A stretch of 64,000 nucleotides of DNA, from positions 930,001-994,000 of the forward strand of contig CAWBIU010000001.1 in assembly GCA_963789015.1 (NCBI GenBank). Direction: 5' to 3'. A program made the translations under genes and the position numbers. The notes under the pieces were generated by a model. It worked only from the letters and a program-made list of their open reading frames with translations, was not told where the DNA came from and did not search any database. How positions within the stretch are numbered: the stretch's first letter is position 1; each line of letters opens with the position of its first letter. Shown one piece after another: positions 16,310 through 26,736 of this stretch. The stretch is from JAOPZW01 sp963789015. GTDB taxonomy: Bacteria; Actinomycetota; Thermoleophilia; Solirubrobacterales; Solirubrobacteraceae.

Positions 16310-17494
16310 ATGACCAGCTCGACCGCCCGCCGCCCGGGGCTCGCGCGCGTCCTGCTCGGGCGGGCGACGCTGCTGCCCGTGCTGTACTCGATCGGCGGCG
16401 TGCTGCCGCTGTTCCTCGTCAGCTCGCAGGTCGCCGCGCTCGGGCGCGACCTCGACCTGACCCGCTCGCGGCTCGGCATCGCCGTCGGCGTCTGCTTCAC
16501 CGCGTCGGCGCTGTCGGCGACCCCGCTCGGCCACCTGACCGCGCGCCTGGGCCCCGCCGCCGGCCTGCGGCTGTCGGCCGGGCTGAGCCTCGCGTCGCTC
16601 GTGATCATCGGCGCCCTGGCCACCGAGTGGTGGCACGTGCCGCTCGCCCTCGTGCTCTGCGGGATGGCCAACGCGGCGGCCCAGGTCGCCTCGAACCTGG
16701 CGCTCGCGGGCGGCGTCCCGGCCGCCCGGCAGGGCTTCGCCTTCGGCGCCAAGCAGGCGGCGATCCCCGTGGCCAGCCTGCTCGCCGGGCTGTCGCTGCC
16801 CGTGGTCGCGCTGACCGCGGGCTGGCGCGCGGCGTTCCTCGGCGCGGCGGCGATCATGGCCGCCGCCGTCCTCTACGACACGGGCCTCGCCTCGGAGACG
16901 CAGCCCGCGGGCCGTCGGGCGCGCGGCGGGCGCACCCGTCTGCTGCTCGCGCTCGCCGCCACCGGCCTGCTCGCCGGCGGCGTCGGCAACGCGGTGCCCG
17001 CCTTCGCCGTGGACTCGGCCGTCGCGCGCGGGATCGGCGAGAGCGCGGCGGGGCTCGTGCTCGCGATGGGCAGCGTGATGGCGGTCATCGGGCGCCTGTC
17101 CACGGGCTGGGTGGCCGACCGCCGCCACAGCCCCGGCCTCGTCGAGCTGGCCGCGACGACGGGCGTCGGCGTGCTGGCGTTCGCCGTGCTCATCGCCTCG
17201 GGCAGCGGCCACGTCCTCTACGTCGCCGCGGTGCTGCTCGCCTTCGCCACGGCGTGGGGCTGGCCCGGCCTCATCTATTTCGCCGCCGTCCGCACGCACC
17301 CGGCCACGCCCGGACCCGCGTCGGGCTTCGTGCTCTCGTGGGTCTACGTCGGCAACGTGCTCGGCCCGCTCGGCGTCGGCTTCATCGCCGAGCACGGCTC
17401 GTACCGCCAGGCGTGGATCGCGTCGGGCGCGGTGCTCCTCGCCGCCACGGCCACGGCGCTGCTCGCCGTACGCCTCGAGCGGCGGACCGGTTAG
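16310..17494 (+). CDS. Major facilitator superfamily transporter
   Basis: About 394 residues with twelve hydrophobic segments. Visible MFS features are the loop 2-3 region (PLGHLTARLGPAAGLRLSAG) and its copy in the second half (GRLSTGWVADRR), and a LRLSAGLSLASLVIIGALAT helix. The type looks like a cyanate/organic-anion permease or sugar-acid transporter. ATG 16310 is taken as start; an in-frame GTG lies three codons upstream. It sits between the FAH hydrolase and the cyclic amidohydrolase, so it may import the substrate of one of them (inference). Confidence 0.85.
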   Translation: MTSSTARRPGLARVLLGRATLLPVLYSIGGVLPLFLVSSQVAALGRDLDLTRSRLGIAVGVCFTASALSATPLGHLTARLGPAAGLRLSAGLSLASLVIIGALATEWWHVPLALVLCGMANAAAQVASNLALAGGVPAARQGFAFGAKQAAIPVASLLAGLSLPVVALTAGWRAAFLGAAAIMAAAVLYDTGLASETQPAGRRARGGRTRLLLALAATGLLAGGVGNAVPAFAVDSAVARGIGESAAGLVLAMGSVMAVIGRLSTGWVADRRHSPGLVELAATTGVGVLAFAVLIASGSGHVLYVAAVLLAFATAWGWPGLIYFAAVRTHPATPGPASGFVLSWVYVGNVLGPLGVGFIAEHGSYRQAWIASGAVLLAATATALLAVRLERRTG

Positions 17495-17527
17495 CACCGC
17501 TGCAGCCCCGCGCGATAGCGTGAAGCC

Positions 17528-18884
17528 ATGCTCGAATCCTTCGACCTCGCGATCCGCGGGGGCGAGGTCGTGGAGCCCGGCGGGCGCCGCCGCGCGGACG
17601 TGCTCGTCCGCGACGGCCGCATCGCCGCGGTCACGGCCGAACACCGCGACGCAGCCGAGTCGGTCGACGCCGGCGGGCTGCTCGTGATGCCCGGCATGGT
17701 CGACGCGCACGTCCACTTCATGGACCCCGGCGACCCCGACCGCGAGGACTTCCCGACGGCCAGCGCCGCCGCCGCGCGGGCCGGCGTGACCACCGTCGTC
17801 GAGCACACGCACGTCGCGCCCGTGATCGGCGCCGACGACCTCGAGGCCAAGCGCCGCCACCTCGCGGACCGCTCAGTCGTCGACTTCGCGCTCGCCGCGC
17901 ACGCCTGGCCGGACCGGATCGACGACGTCGCGCCGGTGTGGGCGGCGGGCGCGTGCTTCATCAAGGCCTTCACCTGCACGACCCACGGCGTCCCCGGCCA
18001 CGGCCCGGCCGAGCTGAACGCGCTGCTGCGCGCCGTCGCGGCGTGCGACGCGGTGTGCCTCGTGCACGCCGAGGAGTCGACGCTGCTCGATCGCGCCGAG
18101 CACGACCTGCGCGCGGCGGGCCGCGAGGACGGCGGCGTCGTCCCCGAGTGGCGCAACCGCGAGGCCGAGCTCACGGCGCTCGCCGTCACCGCGACGCTGG
18201 CGCGCGAGACCGGCGCGCGCACCATCGCCGCGCACGTCAGCCAGCCGCGGCGCGCTGGCGATCCTCGCGCGCGAGCGCGCGGCCGGGTCGCCGCTGACCG
18301 TCGAGAGCTGCCCGCAGTACCTGTCGCTGCTCGAGCGCGAGGTGCTCGAGCACGGCGCCTTCCGCAAGTTCACGCCGCCCGCGCGAGCGCGCGAGCCCGA
18401 GGACCTCGACGCGATGTGGGCGGCGCTGGCGGCCGGCGAGATCGACTTCATGTCGAGCGACCACGCGCCCGCCACGGCGGCCCAGAAGCGCGACGGCTCG
18501 ATCTGGGACGTGCACTTCGGGCTGCCCGGGATCGACACGACCTTCTCCGTCCTGCTCGACGGCGCCCACGCCGGGCGGATCACCTACGAGCGCCTCGTCG
18601 AGGCCTACGCCGAGGCGCCGGCGCGGGTCTACGGGCTGGCCGGCAAGGGCAGCCTGCGGCCGGGCGCCGACGCCGACATCGTGCTCGTCGATCCGCACGA
18701 GCGCTGGACGGTGCGCGACGACGACGTCGGCTCGAAGGCGGGCTGGTCGCCGTACGCCGGCCGCACGCTCATCGGCCGCGCCGTGCGCACATTCCTTCGC
18801 GGCGCCGTCGTGGCCGAGGACGGCCGCGTCGTCGGAGATCCCGGCGGCGGACGCTTCGTGCCCGGCGCGGGCGCCCCGCGCTGA
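17528..18884 (+). CDS. Cyclic amidohydrolase, allantoinase/dihydropyrimidinase-like (frame broken near 18252)
   Basis: About 452 residues after repair. It is a binuclear-metal amidohydrolase that opens cyclic amides. The metal ligands are visible: HxH in MVDAHVHFMDPG, the carbamylated Lys in CFIKAFTCT, His in LVHAEES and AAHVSQP, and Asp in MSSDHAPAT. The closing AGKGSLRPGADADIVLVDP is the usual small beta-sandwich. The set best matches allantoinase or D-hydantoinase. The two halves join if CG is restored at CGCG 18251-18254. It precedes a Liv-type ABC transporter; a hydantoin, allantoin or pyrimidine-like substrate is inferred. Confidence 0.85.
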
Positions 18885-18956
18885 CCGCCGAACTCCGCGG
18901 ACATTTCAGCGTGTCACGGCGCGGTCGATGGGGAAGACGTGCAGTAGCGCTACACG

Positions 18957-18965
18957 AAGTGACAC
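18957..18965 (-). promoter_or_regulatory. GTGTCACTT site B (inverted)
   Basis: AAGTGACAC on the + strand, 133 bp before livH. A partial inverted copy, GTGTCAC, lies at 18911-18917 in the same 213-bp gap. The rest of the gap shows nothing else convincing. Confidence 0.35.
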
Positions 18966-19097
18966 CCCAGCTAACGTGTTTGCCGGCGTCTGGCCGGAGG
19001 AGGAGAGAGCACGCTTGCCAGCGTCACCGTCGTCAGGGCTCGCGCTGCGGGCCCGTCCATGCGTCACCCACGCCGGCCACCGGAGCGCTGATCGCCC

Positions 19098-19963
19098 GTG
19101 AGCCTGCACGAGTTCTGGCTGCAGCTGCTCAACGGCTTCACGTTCGCGGCGCTGCTGTTCCTCGTGTCCAGCGGCTTCACGCTGATCTTCGGGCTGATGC
19201 GGATCGTCAACCTCGCCCAGGGGTCGCTGTACCTGCTCGGCGGCTACGTCGGGCTGAGCGTGATCCGCGGCACCGGCAGCTTCTGGCTCGCGCATGCTCG
19301 CCGGCGCGGCGGCCGTCGCCGCCTTCGGGCTGGTGCTCGAGCGCGGCCTGCTGCGCCAGGTGCGCGGACGGCCGATGTCGGAGATCCTGCTCACCGTCGG
19401 CGTCTCGTTCATCGTCGCCGACGTCGCCCTCGCCGTCTGGGGCGGCGACCCGATCACGCTCGACCCGCCCGCGGCGATCGACGGGCGCACGACGCTGTTC
19501 GGCGTCACGTATCCCGGTGTTCCGCCTCGCCGTCGTGGGGCTCGGCGTCACCGTCGCGCTCGGGCTGTGGTGGCTGCTCGAGAAGACGAAGATCGGCGCC
19601 GTCGTGCGCGCGGGCGTCGACGACCGCGAGATGGCGGCCGCGCTCGGCATCAACGTCAAGGCCGTGTTCACCGCCGTCTTCGCGCTCGGCGCGATGCTCG
19701 CCGGCCTGGCGGGGGTGGTCGGCGGCGCCTACCTGAGCCTGTATCCGGGCGCCGACACCGAGATCCTCACCTACGCGCTCGTGGTCGTGGTCGTCGGCGG
19801 GCTGGGCTCGCTGCGCGGCGCGGTCCTCGGCGCGCTGCTCGTCGGCATGGTCTACGTCTTCGGCCAGTCGCTCGTGCCCAGCCTGGCCTACTTCGTCGTC
19901 TTCGCGCCGATGGCGCTCGTCCTCATCTTGCGCCCGCAGGGCCTGTTCGGGAGGGCCGGATGA
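19098..19963 (+). CDS. livH: Branched-chain amino acid/amide ABC transporter permease LivH (frame broken twice)
   Basis: Inner-membrane permease of a HAAT-type ABC importer. The pieces in three frames read in family order: LLNGFTFAALLFLVSSGFTL and LMRIVNLAQGSLYLLGGYV; then LLTVGVSFIVADVALAVWGG; then MAAALGINVKAVFTAVFALG, VVVVGGLGSLRGAVLGALLV and the end LRPQGLFGRAG. Restoring CG at about 19290 (CTCGCGCAT) and 19516 (CCCGGTG) gives one protein of about 288 residues. The GTG start gives SLHEFWLQLLNG. The stop overlaps the livM ATG. Confidence 0.87.
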
Positions 19964-21107
19964 GCGCCCGTACGGAGAAGGCACGCGCCGGCGCGGCGAC
20001 CGACTGGGCGCCGCGCGCGAAGTGGATCGCCCTGGCCGGGCTCATCGTGCTGCTCGCCGCGCTGCCCTACCTGGTCAGCTCGTTCGCCGTCAACATGGCG
20101 ACGCAGGCGCTGATCTTCGGCCTGTTCGCGCTGTCGATCAACATCCTCGCCGGCTACGGCGGCATGGTCACGCTCGGCCAGGCCGGCCTGCTCGGCGTCG
20201 CGGGCTACGGCGTGGCCATCCTGACCACGCAGGAGGGCTGGCCGCTGGGGATGGCGGTCGTCGCCGCGCTGGCCCTGACGGTGCTGGTGGCGATCTTCTT
20301 CGGCCTGCTCGTCGTGCGCTCGCGCGGCACGTACTTCGTGATGATCACGCTCGCCCAGGGCATGGTCGTGTGGGGCATCGCCCAGCGCTGGCAGGAGCTG
20401 ACCGGCGGCGAGAACGGGATCACCGGCGTGCCCAAGCCCGGGTTCGCGACCGAGTACTGGCAGTACTACTACCTCGCGCTCGTCGTCGTGGCCGTCTGCA
20501 CCGTGTTCATCGGGCGCCTCGTGCGCTCGCCGCTGGGCCTGTCGCTCAAGGGCATCCGCGAGGCCGAGGACCGGCTCGCCTCGCTCGGCTACGACGTCGC
20601 GCGCCACAAGCTCGTGTCGTTCGTCGATCTCCGGGCTTCTTCGCGGGCGTGGCCGGGATCCTGCTCGCGCTCTACAACAGCTTCATCGGCCCGACCGACG
20701 TCTTCTTCCTGGCGTCGGCGGAGGGCCTGCTGATGTCGATCCTCGGCGGCGTGGGCACGCTCGCCGGAGCGTTCGTCGGCGCCGCCGTGGTCATCTACAT
20801 CCAGAACGACGTGAGCTCGTGGCTCGACCGCTGGCAGACGCTGCTCGGGGTCGTCTTCGTGCTCGTCGTGATCTTCGCGCCCGACGGGATCGTCGGCGCC
20901 TGGACACGCTACGTGTGGGCCCCGCTGCTGCGTCGCATCGGCGCCGCCCACGCGGCCGCCGACGCCGAGCGTGCCACCTCGGTGGCGAGCGCGGGCGTGG
21001 TCAGCGGCGACGGCGGGGCGACCGCGCCGACGGTCGACGCGCCCGCCACGGAGCAGGACGACGAGCCGCGCGCGAGCCGCGAGCGGGAGGAGGCCCGATC
21101 GTCATGA
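19960..21107 (+). CDS. livM: Branched-chain amino acid/amide ABC transporter permease LivM (frame broken near 20625-20634)
   Basis: Second permease of the importer. FGLFALSINILAGYGGMVTL and LGQAGLLGVAGYGVAIL are the conserved LivM core, and REAEDRLASLGYDVARHKL is the coupling helix that contacts the ATPases. The frame then jumps to FFAGVAGILLALYNSFIGPT and SILGGVGTLAGAFVGAAVV. Two CG restorations, in GTCGATC (about 20626) and TCCGGGC (about 20633), rejoin it. The C-terminus has an unusual ~60-residue soluble Ala/Glu-rich tail (AHAAADAERATSVASAG onward). The ATG overlaps the livH stop. Confidence 0.87.
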
Positions 21108-21144
21108 CCGGGCCGGCAGGGTTCTCAACGGAGGAGAAGAGCGC

Positions 21145-22444
21145 ATGAGCGGAACGCGAGGGCCGATCCGGCGGGCGACGCTTGTCGTCGCCGCCGTCGC
21201 GGCGGTCACGGCCATCGGCGCCTGCGGCGCCCCCGACGAGGGCGGCGGCGGAGGCTCGGAGGGCCCGATCAAGGTCGGGCTGCTGTTCCCGACGAGCGGC
21301 ACGGTCGCGGCGGCGGGCACGGACATGCTCCACGGCTGGGAGCTGTGGTTCAAGCTCAACGGCGCCGAGGTCGCCGGGCGCAAGATCGAGGGCACGCACG
21401 AGGACACGGCGAGCGACCCGACGGTCACGCTGACCAAGGCGCGCAAGCTCGTCCAGCAGAGCCAGGCCAAGATGCTCGTCGGCCCGCTGCTGGCCAACGA
21501 GGCCTACGCGCTGGCCGGCTACCTCGAGCAGAACAAGGAGATCATCGGCCTCAACCCGGCCGGCTCCTCCGACGACCTCAGCCAGCGCAAGCGCGTCGAC
21601 AACTACGTCCGCGCCGGCGGCTGGGTCAGCTCCGCGCCGGTGCATCCGGCGGGCGACTGGGCCGCCGACCAGGGCTGGAAGCGCGTCATCACGGTCTGCT
21701 CGGACTACGCCTTCGGCTACGAGAACTGCGGCGGCTTCACGAACACCTTCACCGACCGCGGCGGCAAGGTCATCAAGCAGCTCTACACGCCGCTCGGCAC
21801 GAGCGACTACAGCTCGTTCCTGGCCCAGATCGACCCGAAGAAGGTCGACGGCGTCTTCGTCCAGTCCGTCGGCGCCGACGCGCCGAAGTTCATCAAGGCG
21901 TGGTCGGACCTCGGCCTCAAGGGCAAGGTGCCGCTGATCGCCAACGAGACGACGTTCGAGCAGTCGACGCTGCGCAACATCAAGAACGACGATCCGGTCG
22001 GCCTGCAGTCGTTCGCGCACTACGCCGACGGCCGCAAGAGCCCGGCGACCGAGAAGTTCGTGGCCGAGTTCAAGAAGGCCTACGGGCAGATGCCCTCGTA
22101 CTACGCCTGCTCGACGTACACGGCGGGACAGTGGGTCAGCCAGGCGCTCAAGGAGCTCGACGGCGACACCAGCGACGAGCAGAAGTTCCTGCGACACCAT
22201 CAACAAGGTGAAGCTCGACGACACGTGCTTCGGGCCGCTGTCGCTCGACAAGTACGGCGGCACGGTGGGCAACGCCTACCTGCGCAAGGTCGTCAAGCAG
22301 CCCAACGGCGAGCTCGTCAACGAGGTCGAGCGCACGTACGAGAACGTCAGCCAGTTCTACAAGTACGACCCGGAGGAGTTCCTCAAGCAGCCGGTGTACA
22401 GCCGCGACTACCAGGGCGAGGACTGGCCGCCGAGCGGCTCATGA
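21145..22444 (+). CDS. ABC transporter substrate-binding lipoprotein, LivK/HAAT type (frame broken near 22192)
   Basis: Extracytoplasmic type I periplasmic-binding-fold protein, about 433 residues after repair. The lipoprotein signal ends in TAIGACGAPDEGG (lipobox IGAC). The binding fold starts PIKVGLLFPTSGTVAAAGTD; the hinge and pocket stretches LVGPLLANEAYALAGYL and VITVCSDYAFGYENCGGFTN follow. A CG restored at 22192 joins FLRDTINKV to KLDDTCFGPLSLDKYGG. GGAGGAG at 21131-21137 sets the ATG at 21145. Homologues bind branched-chain amino acids, amides, urea or aromatic acids; the ligand here is unknown. Confidence 0.88.
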
Positions 22445-23227
22445 GCGCGACCGCGACGACCGAGCCGGCCGGCGCCGAGGGCACGACGGTCCTCGAGCTC
22501 GAGGGCGTCACGCGCCGCTACGGCGGCGTGTGCGCCGTCGACGGCGTGACGCTCTCCGTCAAGCGACGGCGAGCGCCATGCCGTCATCGGGCCCAACGGC
22601 GCCGGCAAGACGACGCTGTTCAAGCTCATCAGCCGGCTCGAGCCGCTGTCGTCGGGGCGCATCAGCATGTTCGGGCGCGACATCACCAAGCTGCCCGCCC
22701 ACCGCGTCGCCCAGCTCGGGCTCGCGCGGACCTACCAGATCACGCAGCTGTTCCCGCAGCTGCCGGTGATCGAGAACGTGCTGATCGCCGTCCAGGGCCA
22801 CGCCAAGGGCCGCTTCAGCGTCCTGCGCACGGCCATGGGCCGCCGCGACCTCGTCGACAAGGCGCGCGAGACGCTCGCGCGCGTCGGGCTCGAGCGCCAC
22901 GAGAGCACGCTCGCGGCCGAGCTCGGCCACGGGCAGCAGCGCCAGCTCGAGCTCGCCCTGGCGCTCGCCGGCGACCCGCAGGTGCTGCTGCTCGACGAGC
23001 CCGGGGCGGGGCTGTCGGGCGCCGACCGCGGCATGATCCGGCGGCTCGTCGGCGACCTGTCGACCGACATCACCGTGCTGCTCATCGAGCACGACATGGA
23101 GATGGCGCTCGGCCTCGCCGACCGCGTGACGTGCATGCACAACGGCGCGCAGGTCGCCTCGGGCACGCCCGACGAGATCAAGGCCGACAGCCGCGTGCAG
23201 GACATCTACCTCGGGCGGGGCGAGTGA
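22441..23227 (+). CDS. livG: ABC transporter ATP-binding protein LivG (frame broken near 22564)
   Basis: Cytoplasmic ATPase of the importer. ELEGVTRRYGGVCAVDGVTL leads into Walker A GPNGAGKTTLF, the Q-loop QITQLFPQLPVIEN, a signature-like LGHGQQRQLELALAL and Walker B VLLLDEPGAGLSG, with the switch His in LLIEHDMEMALGLAD. A CG restored in AAGCGACGG (about 22564) repairs the single break, giving about 262 residues. The ATG overlaps the stop of the binding-protein gene and its stop overlaps livF by one base. Confidence 0.9.
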
Positions 23228-23943
23228 TGCTCACGATCGAGGGCCTGCAGGCCGGCTACGGGCAGTCCCAGGCGCTGGCCGGGATCGACCTCGAGGTGCC
23301 GCCGGGCACGCTCGTCGGGATCCTCGGGCGCAACGGCATGGGCAAGACGAGCCTGTGCCGCTCGATCATGTCGCTGGCGCCGCCCAACGTCTGGAGCGGA
23401 TCGATCGGCTACGACGGGGCCGAGCTGACCGGCCTGCAGGCGCACGAGGTCGCGCGCCAGGGGCTCGGCTACGTGCCCCAGGGGCGCCATGTCTTCCCGA
23501 CGCTCACCGTCGTCGACAACCTGACCGTCGCAGCACGCGCGCCCGTCGGTGGGGGCGACTCGGTCTGGGACGTCGACCGGGTGTGGGAGATGTTCCCGCG
23601 CCTGCAAGAGCGCCGGACGAACGAGGCGGGGCAGCTCTCGGGTGGCGAGCAGCAGATGCTCGCGATCGCCCGGGCGCTGATGACCAACCCCTCCCTGTTG
23701 ATCATGGACGAGCCCTCCGAAGGGCTCGCCCCGAAGATCGTGGAGAGCGTGGGCGAGCAGCTGCAGGAGCTCAAGGAGGGCGGGCTCTCGATGCTGCTCG
23801 TCGAGCAGAACTACACGCTGGCCATCGGCCTCGCCGACATCGTCTACGTGCTCGAGAACGGCGCGGTCGTGTTCCGCGGCAGCGCCGCCGAGCTGGATGG
23901 CGACGAGGACGTCAAGCGCGGATCGCTCGGAGTGGGGGTCTAG
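23227..23943 (+). CDS. livF: ABC transporter ATP-binding protein LivF
   Basis: A 238-residue second ATPase, intact. Walker A GRNGMGKTSLC, Q-loop YVPQGRHVFPTLTVVDNLTV, signature LSGGEQQMLAIARALM, Walker B LLIMDEPSEGLAP and switch His-position residue in LLVEQNYTLAI (Gln, as is usual in LivF). The ATG at 23227 shares its A with the livG stop. It is the last gene of the uptake operon; 24 bp later a separate transporter unit begins. Confidence 0.95.
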   Translation: MLTIEGLQAGYGQSQALAGIDLEVPPGTLVGILGRNGMGKTSLCRSIMSLAPPNVWSGSIGYDGAELTGLQAHEVARQGLGYVPQGRHVFPTLTVVDNLTVAARAPVGGGDSVWDVDRVWEMFPRLQERRTNEAGQLSGGEQQMLAIARALMTNPSLLIMDEPSEGLAPKIVESVGEQLQELKEGGLSMLLVEQNYTLAIGLADIVYVLENGAVVFRGSAAELDGDEDVKRGSLGVGV

Positions 23944-23967
23944 CGGCCGCAGGAAGGAGAGTGGACC

Positions 23968-24378
23968 ATGACGGTCCAGCACGAGCCTCGCGCCCAGCGG
24001 TCCGAGGCCGACTGGGACGCGATCGAGAGGACGTCCGAGTACCGCGAGCTCGAGGCGGCCAAGCGCCGGTTCGTGGTGCCGGCGACGGCCGGATACCTGG
24101 CCGCCTACTTCGGGTTCCTGATCCTCGCCGGGACGTCCCCCGGCGTCATGGGCGAGACCATCTACCGCGGCATCACGCTCGGCTGGGTGCTGCTCGCCGG
24201 CCTGTTCGCCCTCGCCTGGACGCTGGTCTTCCGCTTCGGGCGCACCGCCGCGCGCGACTGGGACCCCAGGTCCGCGGAGATCGCGCGCCTCGCCGACGCC
24301 GCGCCGCGCGAAGCCGACGCCGAGCGGCGCACGGGGCCGCGCCGGGCGCCGACCCGCGACGCGGGGGTCGTGTCATGA
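23968..24378 (+). CDS. DUF485 membrane protein, partner of the sodium:solute symporter
   Basis: A 136-residue protein with two membrane helices (FVVPATAGYLAAYFGFLILAG and TLGWVLLAGLFALAWTLVF) preceded by the conserved RTSEYRELEAAKRRF-type segment of DUF485 (YjcH family). In many bacteria this small protein is encoded directly before an ActP-type symporter, exactly as here, and is thought to assist it. AAGGAGAG lies upstream of the ATG. The C-terminal 40 residues are Arg/Ala-rich and cytoplasmic. The stop overlaps the symporter ATG (ATGA). Confidence 0.88.
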   Translation: MTVQHEPRAQRSEADWDAIERTSEYRELEAAKRRFVVPATAGYLAAYFGFLILAGTSPGVMGETIYRGITLGWVLLAGLFALAWTLVFRFGRTAARDWDPRSAEIARLADAAPREADAERRTGPRRAPTRDAGVVS

Positions 24379-25958
24379 GCGGCGGCAGCAACGTCTTCGC
24401 GATCGCCACCTTCGCGCTGCTGCTGGCGCTGACGGTCTTGATCCTCGTCCGCGCCTCGCGGCGCGTGAAGGAGACGAGCGGCTTCTGGGCCGCCGGCCAC
24501 TCGATCTCCGGGCCGCAGAACGGCGTCGCCGTGTCCGGCGACTTCCTCGGCGCCGCGACGATGCTCGGCTCCGTCGGCCTGATCATGCTGTTCGGCTTCG
24601 ACGGCGCGCTCTACAGCCTCGGCTGGCTGTTCGGCTTCCTCACCGTGCTGTTCTTCGTCGGCGAGCGCCTGCGCAACGCGGGCCGGTACACCATGTCCGA
24701 CGCGCTCACGCTGCGCCTCTCCGAGCGCCCGACGCGCTGCGCCGTCGCCGTCTCCACGCTGCTCATCTCGGCGCTGCTGATGGTCACGCAGCTGCTCGGC
24801 GCCGGCGTCCTGCTCGAGGTGCTGGTCGGCGTCGACTACAAGCTCGCGGTGATCATCACCACGATCGGCTTCATGGCCTACGTGATCTTCGGCGGGATGC
24901 TCAGCGTCACGTGGCTGCAGATCGCCAAGGCCGTGATCCTGGCCACGATCACCGCGGTGATCGCGATCTGGGTGCTGGCCAAGGTCAGCTTCAACCCCGG
25001 CGAGCTGCTGCAGCGCGCGTCGGACCGCTCGCCCGACGGCCAGAAGTTCCTGGAGCCCGGCCTGTTCCTGACGAACCCGATCGACACCGTGTCGCTGGGA
25101 ATCGCGCTCGTGTTCGGCGTCGCCGGGCTCCCGCACCTGCTCATGCGCTTCTTCACCGTGCCCGACCGCGTCGCCGCGCGCAGCTCGGTGGCGTGGGCGT
25201 CGGTGATCATCGGCACCGTCTTCCTGCTCACGATCGTCATCGGCCTCGGGGCGCGCGCGTTCCTGAGCCCGGCCGACATCGAGGCGACGGGCGACGGCGG
25301 CAACCTCGCCGCGCCACAGCTCGTGCAGGTCCTCGCCGGCGGCGTGGGCAGCACGGGCGGCGACCTGTTCCTCGCCGTCTTCGCCGCCGCCGCGTTCGCG
25401 ACGGCGCTCGCGCTCGTCGCCGGCCTGGTCATCACCGCGTCGAGCGCGGTGAGCCACGACGTCTATGCGGCGGTGATCCGCAAGGGCCGGGCGACCTCGG
25501 CCGACGAGCTGCGCGTGGCGCGACTGACGACGGTCGGGATCGGCGTCGTCGGCATCCTGCTCGCGTTCCTCGTCGAGAACAAGAACATCGTCTTCCTGGC
25601 CGGGCTCGTGTACTCGCTGGCCGCGAGCACGAACTTCCCGGTGCTCATGCTCGCGCTCGGCTGGCGCCGGTTCAGCACCGCCGGCGCCGTGGCGGGCATC
25701 GCCACCGGGGCGATCAGCAGCCTCGCCCTGATCGCGCTCGGGCCCGACGTGTGGCCCGGCGGCGACTCGCCGTTCGGGCTCTCCAACCCGGCCATCATCT
25801 CGGTGCCGCTGGGCTTCGCGGCGTGCATCATCGGGAGCCTGCTGTGGCCCGACCCGGTCGCCGAGCGGCGCTTCACGCGCCTGAGCGTCCGGGCGACGAC
25901 CGGCATCGAGGCCGAGCAGGCCACCACGCCGGCGCCGCGGGAGGCGGTCAGAGCATGA
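24375..25958 (+). CDS. Sodium:solute symporter, ActP-like monocarboxylate permease
   Basis: A 527-residue SSS-family symporter with about 13 membrane helices. The N-terminal signature is SGFWAAGHSISGPQNGVAVS followed by GDFLGAATMLGSVGLI; FGVAGLPHLLMRFFTVPD is the ActP-type segment; the sodium-site helix is near ITASSAVSHDVYA. Close families carry acetate, pyruvate or other small monocarboxylates. Paired with DUF485. Its 3' end overlaps the convergent SDR gene by 11 bp. Confidence 0.9.
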   Translation: MSGGSNVFAIATFALLLALTVLILVRASRRVKETSGFWAAGHSISGPQNGVAVSGDFLGAATMLGSVGLIMLFGFDGALYSLGWLFGFLTVLFFVGERLRNAGRYTMSDALTLRLSERPTRCAVAVSTLLISALLMVTQLLGAGVLLEVLVGVDYKLAVIITTIGFMAYVIFGGMLSVTWLQIAKAVILATITAVIAIWVLAKVSFNPGELLQRASDRSPDGQKFLEPGLFLTNPIDTVSLGIALVFGVAGLPHLLMRFFTVPDRVAARSSVAWASVIIGTVFLLTIVIGLGARAFLSPADIEATGDGGNLAAPQLVQVLAGGVGSTGGDLFLAVFAAAAFATALALVAGLVITASSAVSHDVYAAVIRKGRATSADELRVARLTTVGIGVVGILLAFLVENKNIVFLAGLVYSLAASTNFPVLMLALGWRRFSTAGAVAGIATGAISSLALIALGPDVWPGGDSPFGLSNPAIISVPLGFAACIIGSLLWPDPVAERRFTRLSVRATTGIEAEQATTPAPREAVRA

Positions 25959-26736
25959 TCCGCCCGCCGGCCACGTCGAGCGTGATGCCGGTCAGGAAGC
26001 TCGCCGCGTCGGAGGCGAGGTAGAGCCCGGCGAAGGCGCTGTCCTCCGGCGTGCCGAGCCGTCCCAGCGGGGCGAGCTTGGCCACGCTCGCGCGCATCTC
26101 CTCGTTCATGACGCCCTCGACGCGCGTCGTCAGCGTCGTGGACGGGGCGATGCAGTTGACGCGCACGCCGCTGGGGCCGAGCTCCTTGGCGGCGTGGCGC
26201 GTGAGCATGACGATGCCCGCCTTGGCCGAGGCGTAGGAGGCGGTCAGCGTGATGTCGAGGTAGCGGCCCGAGTTGGAGGCCATCGTCACGAAGGCGCCCT
26301 TGCCGCGCTCGACCATGCCCGGCGCGAAGGCCTGCAGGGTGATGAACGTCGCGGTCAGGTTGGACTCGACGACGGCGCGGAAGTCCTCGAGCTTGGCCTC
26401 GAGCAGCGGCGTGCGGGCCTTGAAGCCGCCCGCGTAGGCGATGACGACGTCCACGGGCCCGAGCTCGTCCTCGACCTGCTCGCGCATGCGCTCCATGTCC
26501 TCGGGCACGGTGCAGTCGCCCTGGACGCCGATCGCCGTGCCGCCCGCCGACTGGGTGCCGGCGACGACCTCGCCGATCGAGTCGGGGTCGCGGCCGCCGA
26601 CGGCGACCTTGGCGCCGTTGTGGCCGAGCGCGACGCAGGTGGCCGCGCCGATGCCCTTGCTCCCGCCCGTGACGACCACGACCTTGTCGGCGAGGTCGGG
26701 GAACGTCGGCGTCAGCGCGGCGACGGTCATGGTCAT
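25948..26736 (-). CDS. Short-chain dehydrogenase/reductase
   Basis: A 262-residue classical SDR. Cofactor loop VVTGGSKGIGAATCVALG, catalytic Tyr/Lys in SYASAKAGIVML, upstream Ser/Asn region MASNSGRYLD, and the C-terminal GLYLASDAASFLTGITLDVAGG typical of FabG-like enzymes. The Asn of the usual NNAG motif is replaced: the sequence reads AYAGG. Start ATG 26736 overlaps the stop of the CocE-type hydrolase; an in-frame ATG two codons later is possible. Part of the minus-strand operon M24 peptidase, hydroxyacid dehydrogenase, hydrolase, SDR. Confidence 0.9.
   Translation of the reverse strand: MTMTVAALTPTFPDLADKVVVVTGGSKGIGAATCVALGHNGAKVAVGGRDPDSIGEVVAGTQSAGGTAIGVQGDCTVPEDMERMREQVEDELGPVDVVIAYAGGFKARTPLLEAKLEDFRAVVESNLTATFITLQAFAPGMVERGKGAFVTMASNSGRYLDITLTASYASAKAGIVMLTRHAAKELGPSGVRVNCIAPSTTLTTRVEGVMNEEMRASVAKLAPLGRLGTPEDSAFAGLYLASDAASFLTGITLDVAGGRIML

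Noticed and set aside
19098..23227. livH, livM, binding-protein and livG genes as pseudogenes in a decaying operon
   Set aside because: All breaks are single contractions, conserved sequence resumes at once, gene overlaps are intact and livF is undamaged. Decay would also give substitutions and stop codons at random.
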